The notes below the pieces were generated by a model. That model saw only the letters and a program-made list of their open reading frames with translations, made no database searches and was not told where the DNA came from. A DNA stretch of 64,000 bases from Saprospiraceae bacterium. GTDB taxonomy: Bacteria > Bacteroidota > Bacteroidia > Chitinophagales > Saprospiraceae. The DNA is taken from the NCBI GenBank assembly GCA_020630955.1, contig JAHDIE010000003.1, positions 121,663-185,662 on the forward strand. Direction: 5' to 3'. Each line of letters opens with the position of its first letter. Position 1 is the first letter of the stretch. Positions 45,216 through 53,730 of this stretch are shown piece after piece. Made by a program: the position numbers and the translations under genes.

Positions 45216-46505
45216 TTAAGAATCAGCAGGGCATGGTTTTGTAAACATGTGATTCCCACATGTTTTCATAAAATGAAGATGGCATCCATTTTTCGCAGTA
45301 ATCTTAAAGGCTTCTAAATCTTTAGGATCTTTTGGAACCAACTTTGAATAATAAGTTTTGTGAGGGGGACCCCCGCCTAAATTTCCAATGACACCACTCT
45401 TTAAGGTTACTTCGCTAAAGTTATCAGCTGTTGCTTCATTAAATCCATCAAAACCCATCTCATTAAATACTTCGTCTAAGAATTTTCTGTCAACAGCATT
45501 TTCTGCATACTGCTTTTTTAATTTTCTATAAAACCCAGGAGCATCTAAGTGATGTGAATTGCCAAACTCTGGCCAGGTTCCTAATCTGGTAATTATTTTC
45601 TTCGGATCTTCTTTTGGTAATTTGAAAACTCGATGATCATGGGCATCACAATCACATACTGGTGCCACAGCGACTGGAGGTGGGGGAGGAGCAGCAATAG
45701 CTAATGCCGCTGGTGCTGCCACACCTGCCGGAGGTGGCCATAAGAATAACAAAAGTGGTAATAAAAACAATAATAATAAAGGCCACCAAGCTCCACCTTC
45801 ATCTTGAATTGGATCTGGTGTAAAGTTAGCTCTTGCAGGAATAGGTTTAGCTTTGAATTCTGCTTTATTTGTTAATTTGAACATTGCCGGGCCAGCTAGT
45901 GCTGCTGCTGCAACGGCAATACCTTTTTTTGAAACAACTCGATTTTCACTTATCTGATTTCGGGTTTCACTAATAACATTTCTTGTTTCATTGATTACTT
46001 TTCTTGATTTTTCTCCAAGATCTCTTCTGTTTTCTTTGACAACTTTTCTTTCCCCCTTAGTTCTACTAACCTCACCTTTTTCAACTCTGTTTACACTTAT
46101 GATCTTACCTGTAATTGCTGTAGCCCCTCCTTTTAATGTAGAGGAAATTGATTGGGTTCCACCGTCAATAAATGACTGCGCTGCAGCCATGGTATTATAT
46201 GCTCCAGATCTTCCAATTTCTTGATGGTTTCCTGCTTTTAGTATTACGAAAAACTTGTTCATAAATTCTTCTATGGAATACCGACCATCAATAATTCTAT
46301 TTTTAATGACAGATTCAATGCCATTGTCCCTTCCGTTAGATGAGCTATAACCTTCCGACCTTAAAACTACTTCATCATTGTCGCTTAGCATAGCAAAATA
46401 AAACTCTCCTTCATGTTCAAAGGTCGAAAAATCAGGATTGGTGCTTGATCGGTCGTGTCCTTCGTAGGATTTTAAGGATAAGTAATCATCTTGTCTTTTG
46501 TCCAT
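45216..46505 (-). CDS. DUF1508 (YegP-like) N-terminus joined to a membrane helix and an unrecognised Cys/His domain
   Basis: The 429-residue protein has four parts. Residues ~30-115 contain two DUF1508 units (FYFAMLSDNDEVVLRSEGYSS and FFVILKAGNHQEIGRSGAY). Residues ~150-195 carry a charged repeat with a seven-residue period (INETRNV, ISETRNQ, ISENRVV). Around 241-256 is a strong membrane helix (WWPLLLLFLLPLLLFLWPPP), followed by an Ala/Pro-rich run. The last ~140 residues have an initial CDCDAHDH, a segment GNSHHLDAPGFYRKLKKQY and a Cys-rich end CHLHFMKTCGNHMFTKPC. The C-terminal domain matches nothing I know. It is probably envelope-anchored, monocistronic, with function unknown. Confidence 0.78.
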   Translation of the reverse strand: MDKRQDDYLSLKSYEGHDRSSTNPDFSTFEHEGEFYFAMLSDNDEVVLRSEGYSSSNGRDNGIESVIKNRIIDGRYSIEEFMNKFFVILKAGNHQEIGRSGAYNTMAAAQSFIDGGTQSISSTLKGGATAITGKIISVNRVEKGEVSRTKGERKVVKENRRDLGEKSRKVINETRNVISETRNQISENRVVSKKGIAVAAAALAGPAMFKLTNKAEFKAKPIPARANFTPDPIQDEGGAWWPLLLLFLLPLLLFLWPPPAGVAAPAALAIAAPPPPPVAVAPVCDCDAHDHRVFKLPKEDPKKIITRLGTWPEFGNSHHLDAPGFYRKLKKQYAENAVDRKFLDEVFNEMGFDGFNEATADNFSEVTLKSGVIGNLGGGPPHKTYYSKLVPKDPKDLEAFKITAKNGCHLHFMKTCGNHMFTKPCPADS

Positions 46506-46745
46506 CTTTAAAAATTTTAGAATTATTCTTCTCTAAATTATCAGGATTAAGCCTGTAATATATTTCAAGTTAAGGATAGGAATAAATGTCAGGAGCAAGG
46601 GAGCATTCAATTAGAATAACCTGTTGCTAATATAACATTTTACTACATATTCGCTCTATGTATAGGTATAAAATTCTACCATAGAAGCAGCTTACAACTT
46701 TTGGACTCTGTTTAGCTTATGTTGTCACCCTTCTGGCTGAATTTA
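46506..46745. other. 240-bp non-coding gap
   Basis: No gene, terminator hairpin or complete promoter was recognised here. It presumably holds the promoter of the DUF1508 gene (minus) and the 3' end of the Lrp gene transcript. Confidence 0.4.
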
Positions 46746-47201
46746 CTATTCTTCTTCTAGCTGCAAATTCTGATTGATACCTTCATGCAATGAAATGAAA
46801 GTTTCAGTACGAGATATCCCATCTATATTTTGAATACGGGTGCTCAGAATATTCATTAAGTCATCGTTGTCTTTTGCTGTGATTTTAGCAAAGATGGAAT
46901 AATTGCCAGTTGTAAAGTGGGCCTGACTAATTTGAGGAACTTCTTTTAATTGATTAATGACATCCTTATAATTTTTGGCTTTTTCTAAAAAAATACCAAC
47001 AAAAGCAACTGTTTTCATCCCAATCAGAGAATAGTCAATAAGCGCACTATAACCTTTAATGATACCTGCTTTTTCAAGCTTAGTAATCCTTTGCTGGGTT
47101 GCAACATTAGATATTTTAAGCGACTGAGAAATTTTAGTGGTGCTTGTTCGGCTATTTTCTAATAATGCGTTAATAATCTTAATATCTACGTTGTCGATCA
47201 T
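46746..47201 (-). CDS. Lrp/AsnC-family transcriptional regulator
   Basis: The 151-residue protein has an N-terminal winged helix-turn-helix (DVKI-type VDIKIINALLENSRTSTTKI, SNVATQQRITKLEKAGIIKGY) and a C-terminal RAM/ligand-binding domain (VAFVGIFLEKAKNY, HFTTGNYSIFAKITAKDNDDLM, ISRTETFISLHE). It is divergent from asnB with only 77 bp between, the arrangement of E. coli asnC-asnA, so it probably controls asparagine synthesis and itself. The DNA-binding residues look intact. Confidence 0.92.
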   Translation of the reverse strand: MIDNVDIKIINALLENSRTSTTKISQSLKISNVATQQRITKLEKAGIIKGYSALIDYSLIGMKTVAFVGIFLEKAKNYKDVINQLKEVPQISQAHFTTGNYSIFAKITAKDNDDLMNILSTRIQNIDGISRTETFISLHEGINQNLQLEEE

Positions 47202-47219
47202 TTAAAAAATTAAGTATTA

Positions 47220-47250
47220 TTGATTAATTAATTAAAAATATGTAGTTTTG
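47220..47250 (+). promoter_or_regulatory. Promoter of asnB
   Basis: TTG (47220-47222), a 20-nt spacer and TAGTTTTG (47243-47250) match the Bacteroidota promoter TTG-N19-21-TAnnTTTG. The start would be near 47257, about 22 nt before the asnB ATG. The spacer is an AT-rich ATTAATTAATTAA run that could be a regulator contact site. Confidence 0.65.
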
Positions 47251-47253
47251 ATT

Positions 47254-47261
47254 CAAATTTA
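47254..47261 (-). promoter_or_regulatory. Possible opposed -7 box for the Lrp/AsnC gene
   Basis: On the minus strand this reads TAAATTTG (TAnnTTTG), 53 nt before the regulator start. It lies 3 bp from the asnB -7 box on the other strand, so the two promoters would nearly touch, and binding by the regulator could switch both. No TTG sits at the -33 distance. Confidence 0.3.
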
Positions 47262-47278
47262 CTTAAAATATTACAGTT

Positions 47279-48865
47279 ATGTGTGGGATTTTTGCAGCAT
47301 TTAAAACTAATTTGACCAAAAAAGAGCTTTTTCCTCATTTTGAAACCATCAAACATCGTGGCCCAGACCATAGTGAATTTACTACCATAAAAGATGGGTT
47401 ACATTTTGGATTTCACCGTTTGATGATTAATGGTCAAGATTCAGAAAGTAATCAACCCTTTTATATAGATGGTATTTGGCTGATTGCCAATGCCGAAATT
47501 TTTAATTACAAAGGCTTAGCGCAAAAGCATGAAATCAACCTATTGACCAATAGTGATTGTGAAATATTGATTCACCTTTACAAGAAGTTGGGAATGCCAG
47601 CTATGTTAAATGAATTGGTGGCAGAATATGCCTTCATTTTGTATGATGAAACAAAAGATAAATTGTTTGTTTGTCGAGATCATTTGGGTGTACGGGGATT
47701 ATATTATGGTCAAGACGATCATGGAGGAATGTATTTTGCTAGTGAAGCTAAAGCACTTACATTTTGTACCAAAGTAAAGCAGTTTCTTCCAAGACATTTT
47801 TGGGATAGTGATACCTATGGCTTTACAAATTATTACAAATTTAAATTTAAACCTACCATTGATCAATCCGAAGAAACTCATACAAAAAGGATTAATACTC
47901 TGCTTACTAAAGCAGTAAAAGAAAGAATGCTTTCAGAACGAAAAATTGGTTGCCTTTTGTCTGGAGGTTTGGACTCAAGTTTGGTATCCGCAATTGTTGC
48001 TAAAAATTTCAAAGACCCTAAGGAATTGGAAACCTTTTCAATTGGACTGGAAGGGTCTCCAGATATTGAAGCCGCCCAAGCTGTAGCAGAGCATATAGGA
48101 ACTACCCATCATTCGATTGTTATGACGGAGGAGGAGTTTTTAGAAGGATTGGAAGAGACTGTTTACATTACAGGTTCATACGATGTTACAACCATAAGAG
48201 CGTCAGTTGGCCACCAATTGGTAAGCAATTGGGTGAAGGAAAACTCTGATGTTAAGGTTTTATTTACTGGAGAAACCATCGATGAGATGGGGAGTTATCT
48301 TTATTTTCAACAGGCACCAAATCCTGAGGCATTTCAAGAAGAGGGCATTAGGCTTCTTCGGGATATTCATTTTTTTGATATGCTAAGGGGAGATCGCTCG
48401 ATTTCTTCGGCGGGGATTGAGGCAAGAGTCCCATTTGCCGACAAGGCATTTGTCGAGTATTATATGAGTATTGATCCAAAATTAAGAATGTTCGACGGCG
48501 AAGAAAGAATTGAAAAATACTTGCTTCGAAAGGCATTTGAAAAGGATCATTTGTTGCCTGCAGAAGTTCTTTGGCGAAGGAAAAATGGATTTTCTGACTC
48601 TGTTAGTAAAAAGAACCGTTCTTGGTCAGAAATTATTCGAGACTATATCGATAAGAAAATAAGTGATGGCGAGTACTTAGAAGCCAAGGAAAAAGAATTA
48701 TTGGATGGTCCTCCAACGAAAGAAGCTTATTTTTATAAAAAGCTTTTTATTGAACATTATGGAGTAAATAATTTGCATTTAACTCCATATCAATGGCTAC
48801 CTAAATGGTGTGGTGAGGTGATAGATCCTTCTGCACGTGTTCTAAAAATTTACCAGGCGGATTGA
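47279..48865 (+). CDS. asnB: Glutamine-hydrolysing asparagine synthetase
   Basis: AsnB makes Asn from Asp, ATP and glutamine. The 528-residue protein starts MCGIFAAF (Cys2 is the glutaminase nucleophile) and has HRGPDHSEF, a second-domain ATP-PPase motif (GCLLSGGLDSSLVSA), FSIGLEGSPDIEAAQAVA and the C-terminal RVPFADKAFVEYYM and RRKNGFSDSVS. It is complete and of eukaryote/E. coli AsnB type. The divergent Lrp/AsnC regulator gene lies 77 bp away. Confidence 0.96.
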   Translation: MCGIFAAFKTNLTKKELFPHFETIKHRGPDHSEFTTIKDGLHFGFHRLMINGQDSESNQPFYIDGIWLIANAEIFNYKGLAQKHEINLLTNSDCEILIHLYKKLGMPAMLNELVAEYAFILYDETKDKLFVCRDHLGVRGLYYGQDDHGGMYFASEAKALTFCTKVKQFLPRHFWDSDTYGFTNYYKFKFKPTIDQSEETHTKRINTLLTKAVKERMLSERKIGCLLSGGLDSSLVSAIVAKNFKDPKELETFSIGLEGSPDIEAAQAVAEHIGTTHHSIVMTEEEFLEGLEETVYITGSYDVTTIRASVGHQLVSNWVKENSDVKVLFTGETIDEMGSYLYFQQAPNPEAFQEEGIRLLRDIHFFDMLRGDRSISSAGIEARVPFADKAFVEYYMSIDPKLRMFDGEERIEKYLLRKAFEKDHLLPAEVLWRRKNGFSDSVSKKNRSWSEIIRDYIDKKISDGEYLEAKEKELLDGPPTKEAYFYKKLFIEHYGVNNLHLTPYQWLPKWCGEVIDPSARVLKIYQAD

Positions 48866-48932
48866 TATTGATTCTGAAGAGTGAACAGAGATTATCGTTT
48901 AATAATAATTATCTTGTTGTAAAATATAATTT

Positions 48933-50318
48933 ATGGCAAAGGTTAGTATTCCTTTTAGTGTTGAAACTTACTCTGAGAGACGGAAGACTTTAATGAGTAA
49001 AATAGGTAAAGGTAAAATTTTGTTACTTGGGAATCAGGATTCAAGTATCAACTTCAAGGATAATGTATATCACTTTAGGCAGGATAGTACCTTTCTCTAT
49101 TATATTGGAATAAATTTGATGGACCTAAATGCCATCTTAGATTGCGATACCGGTGAGGTGAGTCTCTTTGGTGATGATGCATCTATAGACCTCATTGTTT
49201 GGATGGGAAATCAACCTAAATTATCTGAATTAGCTGAGAAAGTGGGAATCAAAACCCTACATCCAGCAAGTAAAATTAGAGAAATGTTGGGTGGAGATGT
49301 GAAATACCTTCCTCCTTACCGATCAAGACATGAAATAGCACTAAAAAGCTTGCTTGATATCAGCCAAGTAGAACCTTCTTTGGATCTAATTCATGCTGTC
49401 ATTGCGCAAAGAAATATCAAGACTGAGGAAGAAATTCAATTACTTGATCAAGCTTGTAGTTTGACCGCAAAAATGCATGAGTATGTACTGAGGAATGCCA
49501 AACCTGGTATGATGGAATATCAATTGGTTGGTCTTGCCAGCGCATTTGCATGGAATTCTAATGCGCAATGGTCGTTTCCTCCTATTTTAACCAAAAATGG
49601 ACAAACATTGCATAATCACTATCATGGTCATCAAATTAATGAAGGTGATATGGTTCTATTTGATGGAGGGATTGAACTTGAAAGTGGATATTGCGGAGAT
49701 ATGACCAGAAGTTTTCCTGTAGGAGCAAAATTTACTGAAAAGCAATCCAATCTTTATAGAATAGTTTATAAGTCATATCAAACGGCATTAGAGCATACCA
49801 AGCCAGAAAGGTATTATAAAGATGTTCATCTTGCTGTAGCTAAAACCATGGTAGAAGGACTCAAGGAAATTGGATTGATGAAAGGTGATCCTGATGAAGC
49901 TGTTGCTGCAGGAGCACATGCATTGTTTTTTCCTCATGGCTTGGGTCATATGTTGGGTCTGGATGTACACGATATGGAAAACCTAGGAGAAGTTCATGTT
50001 GGCTATGACAACACCATTGAGAAAAGTATGCAATTTGGATTACGTTCTCTTCGACTTGGTAGAAAACTTAAAGAGGGCTTTGTGATTACCATTGAGCCAG
50101 GTATCTATTTGATTCCTGAATTGATAGATAAGTTTAAATCTGAAGGTCAGCATTTGAATTTTGTTGATTACAAAGCACTGGAAGATTACCGAACGGTTGG
50201 TGGTATCCGTATTGAAGATGATTATATCATTACAAGTGATGGCCATCGAAGATTGGGTGAAGCTTTGGCAAATGACCTTGATTCTATTGAATCCATGCGT
50301 GCTGAAGCTATTGGGTGA
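48933..50318 (+). CDS. Xaa-Pro aminopeptidase (M24B, PepP-like)
   Basis: The enzyme removes an N-terminal residue ahead of proline and needs two Mn ions. The 461-residue protein has an N-terminal creatinase-like domain, then the pita-bread fold with metal ligands in LFDGGIELESGYCGDMTR (two Asp), HGLGHMLGLDVHD (His), VITIEPGIYLIP (Glu) and GGIRIEDDYII (Glu). All five ligands appear present. It has no signal peptide and is cytoplasmic. It is monocistronic and convergent with the SRPBCC gene. Confidence 0.93.
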   Translation: MAKVSIPFSVETYSERRKTLMSKIGKGKILLLGNQDSSINFKDNVYHFRQDSTFLYYIGINLMDLNAILDCDTGEVSLFGDDASIDLIVWMGNQPKLSELAEKVGIKTLHPASKIREMLGGDVKYLPPYRSRHEIALKSLLDISQVEPSLDLIHAVIAQRNIKTEEEIQLLDQACSLTAKMHEYVLRNAKPGMMEYQLVGLASAFAWNSNAQWSFPPILTKNGQTLHNHYHGHQINEGDMVLFDGGIELESGYCGDMTRSFPVGAKFTEKQSNLYRIVYKSYQTALEHTKPERYYKDVHLAVAKTMVEGLKEIGLMKGDPDEAVAAGAHALFFPHGLGHMLGLDVHDMENLGEVHVGYDNTIEKSMQFGLRSLRLGRKLKEGFVITIEPGIYLIPELIDKFKSEGQHLNFVDYKALEDYRTVGGIRIEDDYIITSDGHRRLGEALANDLDSIESMRAEAIG

Positions 50319-50357
50319 ATGTTCATCCTTAAAAGAATCTCAATAACAAAAGTAATT

Positions 50358-50795
50358 CTAATGCTCTAAATATTCTTTTAGCTGTTCTAATGTAGTTGCA
50401 ACTTGTTTTTTAAACTGTCCAGGAAAAAGTTTCATGAATATTTTGGGCAGAAAGCTTTTTACTTGAAAGTAGTCGACCTGCAAAGTTAATTTAGTTTGGG
50501 TATTATCAATTTTATTAAATGTGGTAAGTAGGGTGTTGTCCATATGCCTATGTTCGTATAATCCCTTTAAAGAATGAGGGAGATTGTTTTCAAGAATAGT
50601 CTCTAATAGCTGTTGAGGTCCATTTGGGGTTTTAAAATGGATAATATTTTGAGAGCCTTCAGTGAGTTGCTCTCCAATCTTGGATTCCTTATCGATGATC
50701 ATTTTATCCCAAATCAATCTGTGTTTGTCCAAAGTATAAGCATCTATAACATCTTTTATATTTGATTTGATAGTAATGGAAAGGTTAAATTTCAT
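50358..50795 (-). CDS. SRPBCC-family (START-like) protein
   Basis: The 145-residue protein has the SRPBCC helix-grip pattern: an initial strand with 'IKSNIKDVIDAYTLDKH', a middle of alternating strands (IIHFKTPNG, LTLQVDYFQVK) and a long C-terminal amphipathic helix (KKQVATTLEQLKEYLEH). Such folds bind hydrophobic ligands or act as polyketide cyclase-like or coenzyme-handling proteins. It lies 3 nt past the xseB start-overlap region and may be cotranscribed with xseA-xseB; no functional link is known. Confidence 0.8.
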   Translation of the reverse strand: MKFNLSITIKSNIKDVIDAYTLDKHRLIWDKMIIDKESKIGEQLTEGSQNIIHFKTPNGPQQLLETILENNLPHSLKGLYEHRHMDNTLLTTFNKIDNTQTKLTLQVDYFQVKSFLPKIFMKLFPGQFKKQVATTLEQLKEYLEH

Positions 50796-50980
50796 TCTTC
50801 TTCAAAATTTTCAGCAACCTGATCTTCTATCGTTCTTAGTTTTTCTCTACAGAACTTTAATAATTCTTTTGCTCTTTTTGACTTTTTGGCAATATCATCA
50901 ATACCAATGTCTTCTGATTGGATATCTTCTAAAATTCTATTAAGTTCTTCGAATGCTTTGTCGTAGGTGATTTTAGGCAT
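50792..50980 (-). CDS. xseB: Exodeoxyribonuclease VII small subunit
   Basis: XseB forms a heteromeric single-strand exonuclease with XseA. The 62-residue protein has the family pattern TYDKAFEELNRILEDIQ, followed by a helix with the SKRAKELLKFCREKLRTIE segment. Length is standard. It overlaps the XseA stop and starts the next SRPBCC gene by a few nt, so xseA-xseB-SRPBCC form a tight operon. Confidence 0.9.
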   Translation of the reverse strand: MPKITYDKAFEELNRILEDIQSEDIGIDDIAKKSKRAKELLKFCREKLRTIEDQVAENFEEE

Positions 50981-52208
50981 TTTTATTATTTACTTTTAGG
51001 TTTCCGTCTTTAAATTGAATGATTAATTCTTTTTCTGTCTCCGCCTTTTTTTTACTCGTTATATATTCTTTCTTCGAGTTGGTAATATAAGAAAATCCAC
51101 GTTTAAGAATATTGTTTGGTTCAACAGCCTTTAGGATTCCCTCTACTAATTCAAATTTAGCTTTGTGCATTCTAAATTTTTGCTTTGCTGCATTTTCTAG
51201 CATATTATTTATGGATTTCAAAGATATTTTTTCAGAAGAAAATCTATCACGAACGCTATAATAAAGCCTCTCATGAATAGATTCTAATATTTGACTATCA
51301 CGGTTAAAAATATCTTGGATGTAAGCATTGATATTTTGTGTTAGTTCGATTACTGTTGTTTCAAAGTGTAGATTTTGTTCAATCAAATATCCAGCTACAG
51401 CTGTTGGTGTCTTTAGTGACAAATTGGCTGTAAGGTCTGAAACAGTTTGATCTATTTCGTGACCAATTCCTGTTATAACTGGAAGTTGGCATTTAGCGAT
51501 ATGGGCTGCTATATTAAAATTATCAAATCCTGAAAGATCAAGTTTTGAGCCTCCTCCTCTTATGACCACTACGCAATCATATTCGTTATAGGTTTCATTG
51601 ATTTCTCTGATTGAGTTGGTAATTTCAGGTTCCATTTTTGTCCCCTGCATGGAAGAATCAAAAAGAGCAATTTCGAATGCATAACCGTAAGAATTATTGT
51701 TTAATTGTTCCATGAAATCGGCAAATCCAGCCGCTTTTTCTGAAGAGACCACAGCAATTCTTTGTAATACAGAAGGCAATGATTTTTGATGATTAAGGTA
51801 GAGGAGTTTTTCTTCTTTTAGTCGCTCAATAACCTTTTGTCTCTGAATTTCCATCTGTCCCATTGTGAAATTGACGTCGATGTCTTCAATGACATAGTTT
51901 AGGCCATAGCGTTCACTAAATCCAATATTGCATTTTATTTTTACATAGACCCCTGATTGAAGGATGCTATCAAACAATTTGCCTAGTTTTTTCTTGATAA
52001 ATAGTGCGCTCCTGTACCAAATAGCAGCCGAAGCTTGCGCTTTAATTTCTTCTTTACCTTCTTCTTTTTCAATGAGTTGCAAGTAGTAATTACCTCTTTT
52101 TTCATTGATTTGATTTATCTCGCATTCTATCCAAATCGAATCTTCAAAATTTAAAGCAATAACTCTTTTGATATATTCATTTACTTCATAAAGGCTATAT
52201 GATTCCAA
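50973..52208 (-). CDS. xseA: Exodeoxyribonuclease VII large subunit
   Basis: XseA is the catalytic subunit, degrading single-stranded DNA from both ends to oligonucleotides without ATP. The 411-residue protein starts at TTG (52208) with an OB-like domain (SIWIECEINQINEKRGNYYLQL). The catalytic core includes RIAVVSSEKAAGFADF, DCVVVIRGGGSKLDLSGFDNFNIA and PVITGIGHEIDQTVSDLTA, then the KTPTAVAGYLI helix and a long coiled-coil C-terminus typical of XseA. It is slightly shorter than E. coli XseA. It is coupled to xseB. Confidence 0.95.
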   Translation of the reverse strand: MESYSLYEVNEYIKRVIALNFEDSIWIECEINQINEKRGNYYLQLIEKEEGKEEIKAQASAAIWYRSALFIKKKLGKLFDSILQSGVYVKIKCNIGFSERYGLNYVIEDIDVNFTMGQMEIQRQKVIERLKEEKLLYLNHQKSLPSVLQRIAVVSSEKAAGFADFMEQLNNNSYGYAFEIALFDSSMQGTKMEPEITNSIREINETYNEYDCVVVIRGGGSKLDLSGFDNFNIAAHIAKCQLPVITGIGHEIDQTVSDLTANLSLKTPTAVAGYLIEQNLHFETTVIELTQNINAYIQDIFNRDSQILESIHERLYYSVRDRFSSEKISLKSINNMLENAAKQKFRMHKAKFELVEGILKAVEPNNILKRGFSYITNSKKEYITSKKKAETEKELIIQFKDGNLKVNNKNA

Positions 52209-52303
52209 GTTGGTGTTTTTATAATTAAAAGCATTAAGATAATAAATATATGTATCTACTTAGATATGTTAGTTTTGACTGCAAAATGCCAGAAATGGCA
52301 AAT

Positions 52304-52349
52304 AATTCCTAAGATTTTCCCGAAAATGTGAAATATAATTCTTAGAATT
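52304..52349. promoter_or_regulatory. Repeated AATTC(C/T)TA(A/-)GA-like sites upstream of the second Lrp gene
   Basis: AATTCCTAAGATT (52304-52316) and the palindromic AATTCTTAGAATT (52337-52349) are spaced 33 bp start to start, about three helical turns, within the 170-bp gap between xseA (minus) and the Lrp gene (plus). They could be Lrp dimer contacts. The match between the two is imperfect. Confidence 0.3.
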
Positions 52350-52379
52350 GCGGAATCAAAAAAAATAAAAAGTAAAATA

Positions 52380-52862
52380 ATGGTCGATAAGCTAGACAAG
52401 ATTGATCTGAAGATATTGAAGCTTCTACAGGAGAATAGTAAAATAACAAATCTTGATCTGTCCAAAAAAATTGGACTATCTCCCGCGCCAACCTTAGAGC
52501 GTGTAAAGAAACTAGAAAATATTAATATTATCCAAAGTTATCATGCTAAAGTTTCGGCAGAGAAAATTGGTCTTAATGTCCGTACCTTTGCTTTGGTGTC
52601 AATTGCATGGCACAAAGAGAATGCTCTAGATAATTTTTTGGCTAAAGTTAATTCTATTGATGAAATAACGGAATGTTATATCATTACCGGTGACGCTGAT
52701 TTTTTGTTAAAAATAGTATGTAAAGACATGCAAGCTTACGAACAACTTTTATTTAAGCAATTGTCTCAAATAGAGGAGGTTGAACGGCTTAAAACTCTAA
52801 TGACTTTATCGCAGGCTAAAAAGTCCAAAGTATTACCTTTTGACTATCAAACTGAAGCTTAA
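52380..52862 (+). CDS. Lrp/AsnC-family transcriptional regulator
   Basis: The 160-residue protein has the winged HTH (LDKIDLKILKLLQENSKITNLDL, SPAPTLERVKKLENINIIQ) and a RAM domain (LVSIAWHKENALDNF, ECYIITGDADFLLKIVCKDMQAY). It is a separate paralogue from the AsnC-like gene at 46746. It lies 3 nt before the TraB-family gene, so they are probably cotranscribed; the effector ligand is unknown. Confidence 0.92.
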   Translation: MVDKLDKIDLKILKLLQENSKITNLDLSKKIGLSPAPTLERVKKLENINIIQSYHAKVSAEKIGLNVRTFALVSIAWHKENALDNFLAKVNSIDEITECYIITGDADFLLKIVCKDMQAYEQLLFKQLSQIEEVERLKTLMTLSQAKKSKVLPFDYQTEA

Positions 52863-52865
52863 TAT

Positions 52866-53657
52866 TTGAATAAAAAGAAATTAACTCCACTGTGGAGTTT
52901 GCATCTACACGACAATCCAATTTCATTTCTATTTGGGACCATGCATGTTCAGGATAATCGTGCTTTTTCTTACGCAGAAAAAGCCAAGTCTTGCATAAGC
53001 TTGTGTGAAGAATTTTATACGGAAATTCATTTTGATTCATTGAGTAATTCGCTAATGTTTGATGCTCAAAAATTACCTGAAGGAACCAGTCTTTTGTCAT
53101 TGCTTGGAGAAAAAAAATTTGCAAAAGCGGATAAGATCATCAGAAAATGTTTTGGGATACCATTGATTCATATGAATGAGATACTCCCTATGATTGTTGT
53201 TAATCAGCTGGTAATGAAATTTCTGTTAGAGGATCAAGCCGAGCATTTAGATATGACCTTATTTAAATTTGCACAAGAATTGGGTAAGACCACAAAAGGA
53301 ATTGAAACCATCGAAGGACATATTGCTGTTTTGAAAAGCATCCCCCTTAATCTTCAAAGAAAACAGTTTTTGGAATTTGTTCGAAATCCTAATAAATACA
53401 AAAAGAAAACAGCTGCTCTCGCTGATCTTTATGCCAAAGGAGATATATATTCACTTTACAAAATATCTAAAAAATCCATGGGAGATATCAAAGGTATAAT
53501 GATCTACCAACGGAATCAAGATATGGCTGATTATATATTTAAAAATCAAAAAAAGTCAGCTTTTTATGCTGTTGGTGCAGGCCATCTAGCTGGAAAAAAA
53601 GGGATCTTGAAAATATTAAAAAATAAAGGATATAAGACTAAACCTATTAAGTCTTGA
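52866..53657 (+). CDS. TraB/GumN-family protein
   Basis: The 263-residue protein starts at TTG (52866), 3 nt after the Lrp gene. It has the TraB/PrgY/GumN core: ISFLFGTMHVQD with the GTMH signature, a second GX2H-like segment FYAVGAGHLAGKKGI near the C-terminus, and helices between. The family is thought to be metal-dependent proteases related to the TIKI/EreA fold, inhibiting or degrading signalling peptides. No signal peptide is seen, unlike most GumN-like lipoproteins. The link to the Lrp regulator is inferred from position. Confidence 0.85.
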   Translation: MNKKKLTPLWSLHLHDNPISFLFGTMHVQDNRAFSYAEKAKSCISLCEEFYTEIHFDSLSNSLMFDAQKLPEGTSLLSLLGEKKFAKADKIIRKCFGIPLIHMNEILPMIVVNQLVMKFLLEDQAEHLDMTLFKFAQELGKTTKGIETIEGHIAVLKSIPLNLQRKQFLEFVRNPNKYKKKTAALADLYAKGDIYSLYKISKKSMGDIKGIMIYQRNQDMADYIFKNQKKSAFYAVGAGHLAGKKGILKILKNKGYKTKPIKS

Positions 53658-53730
53658 GGCGTTAATTAATTACATGGTAGTATTTTGTTGAACACTTTCT
53701 TACGTCACTAAAAAGTAGTTTCTAAATTTT

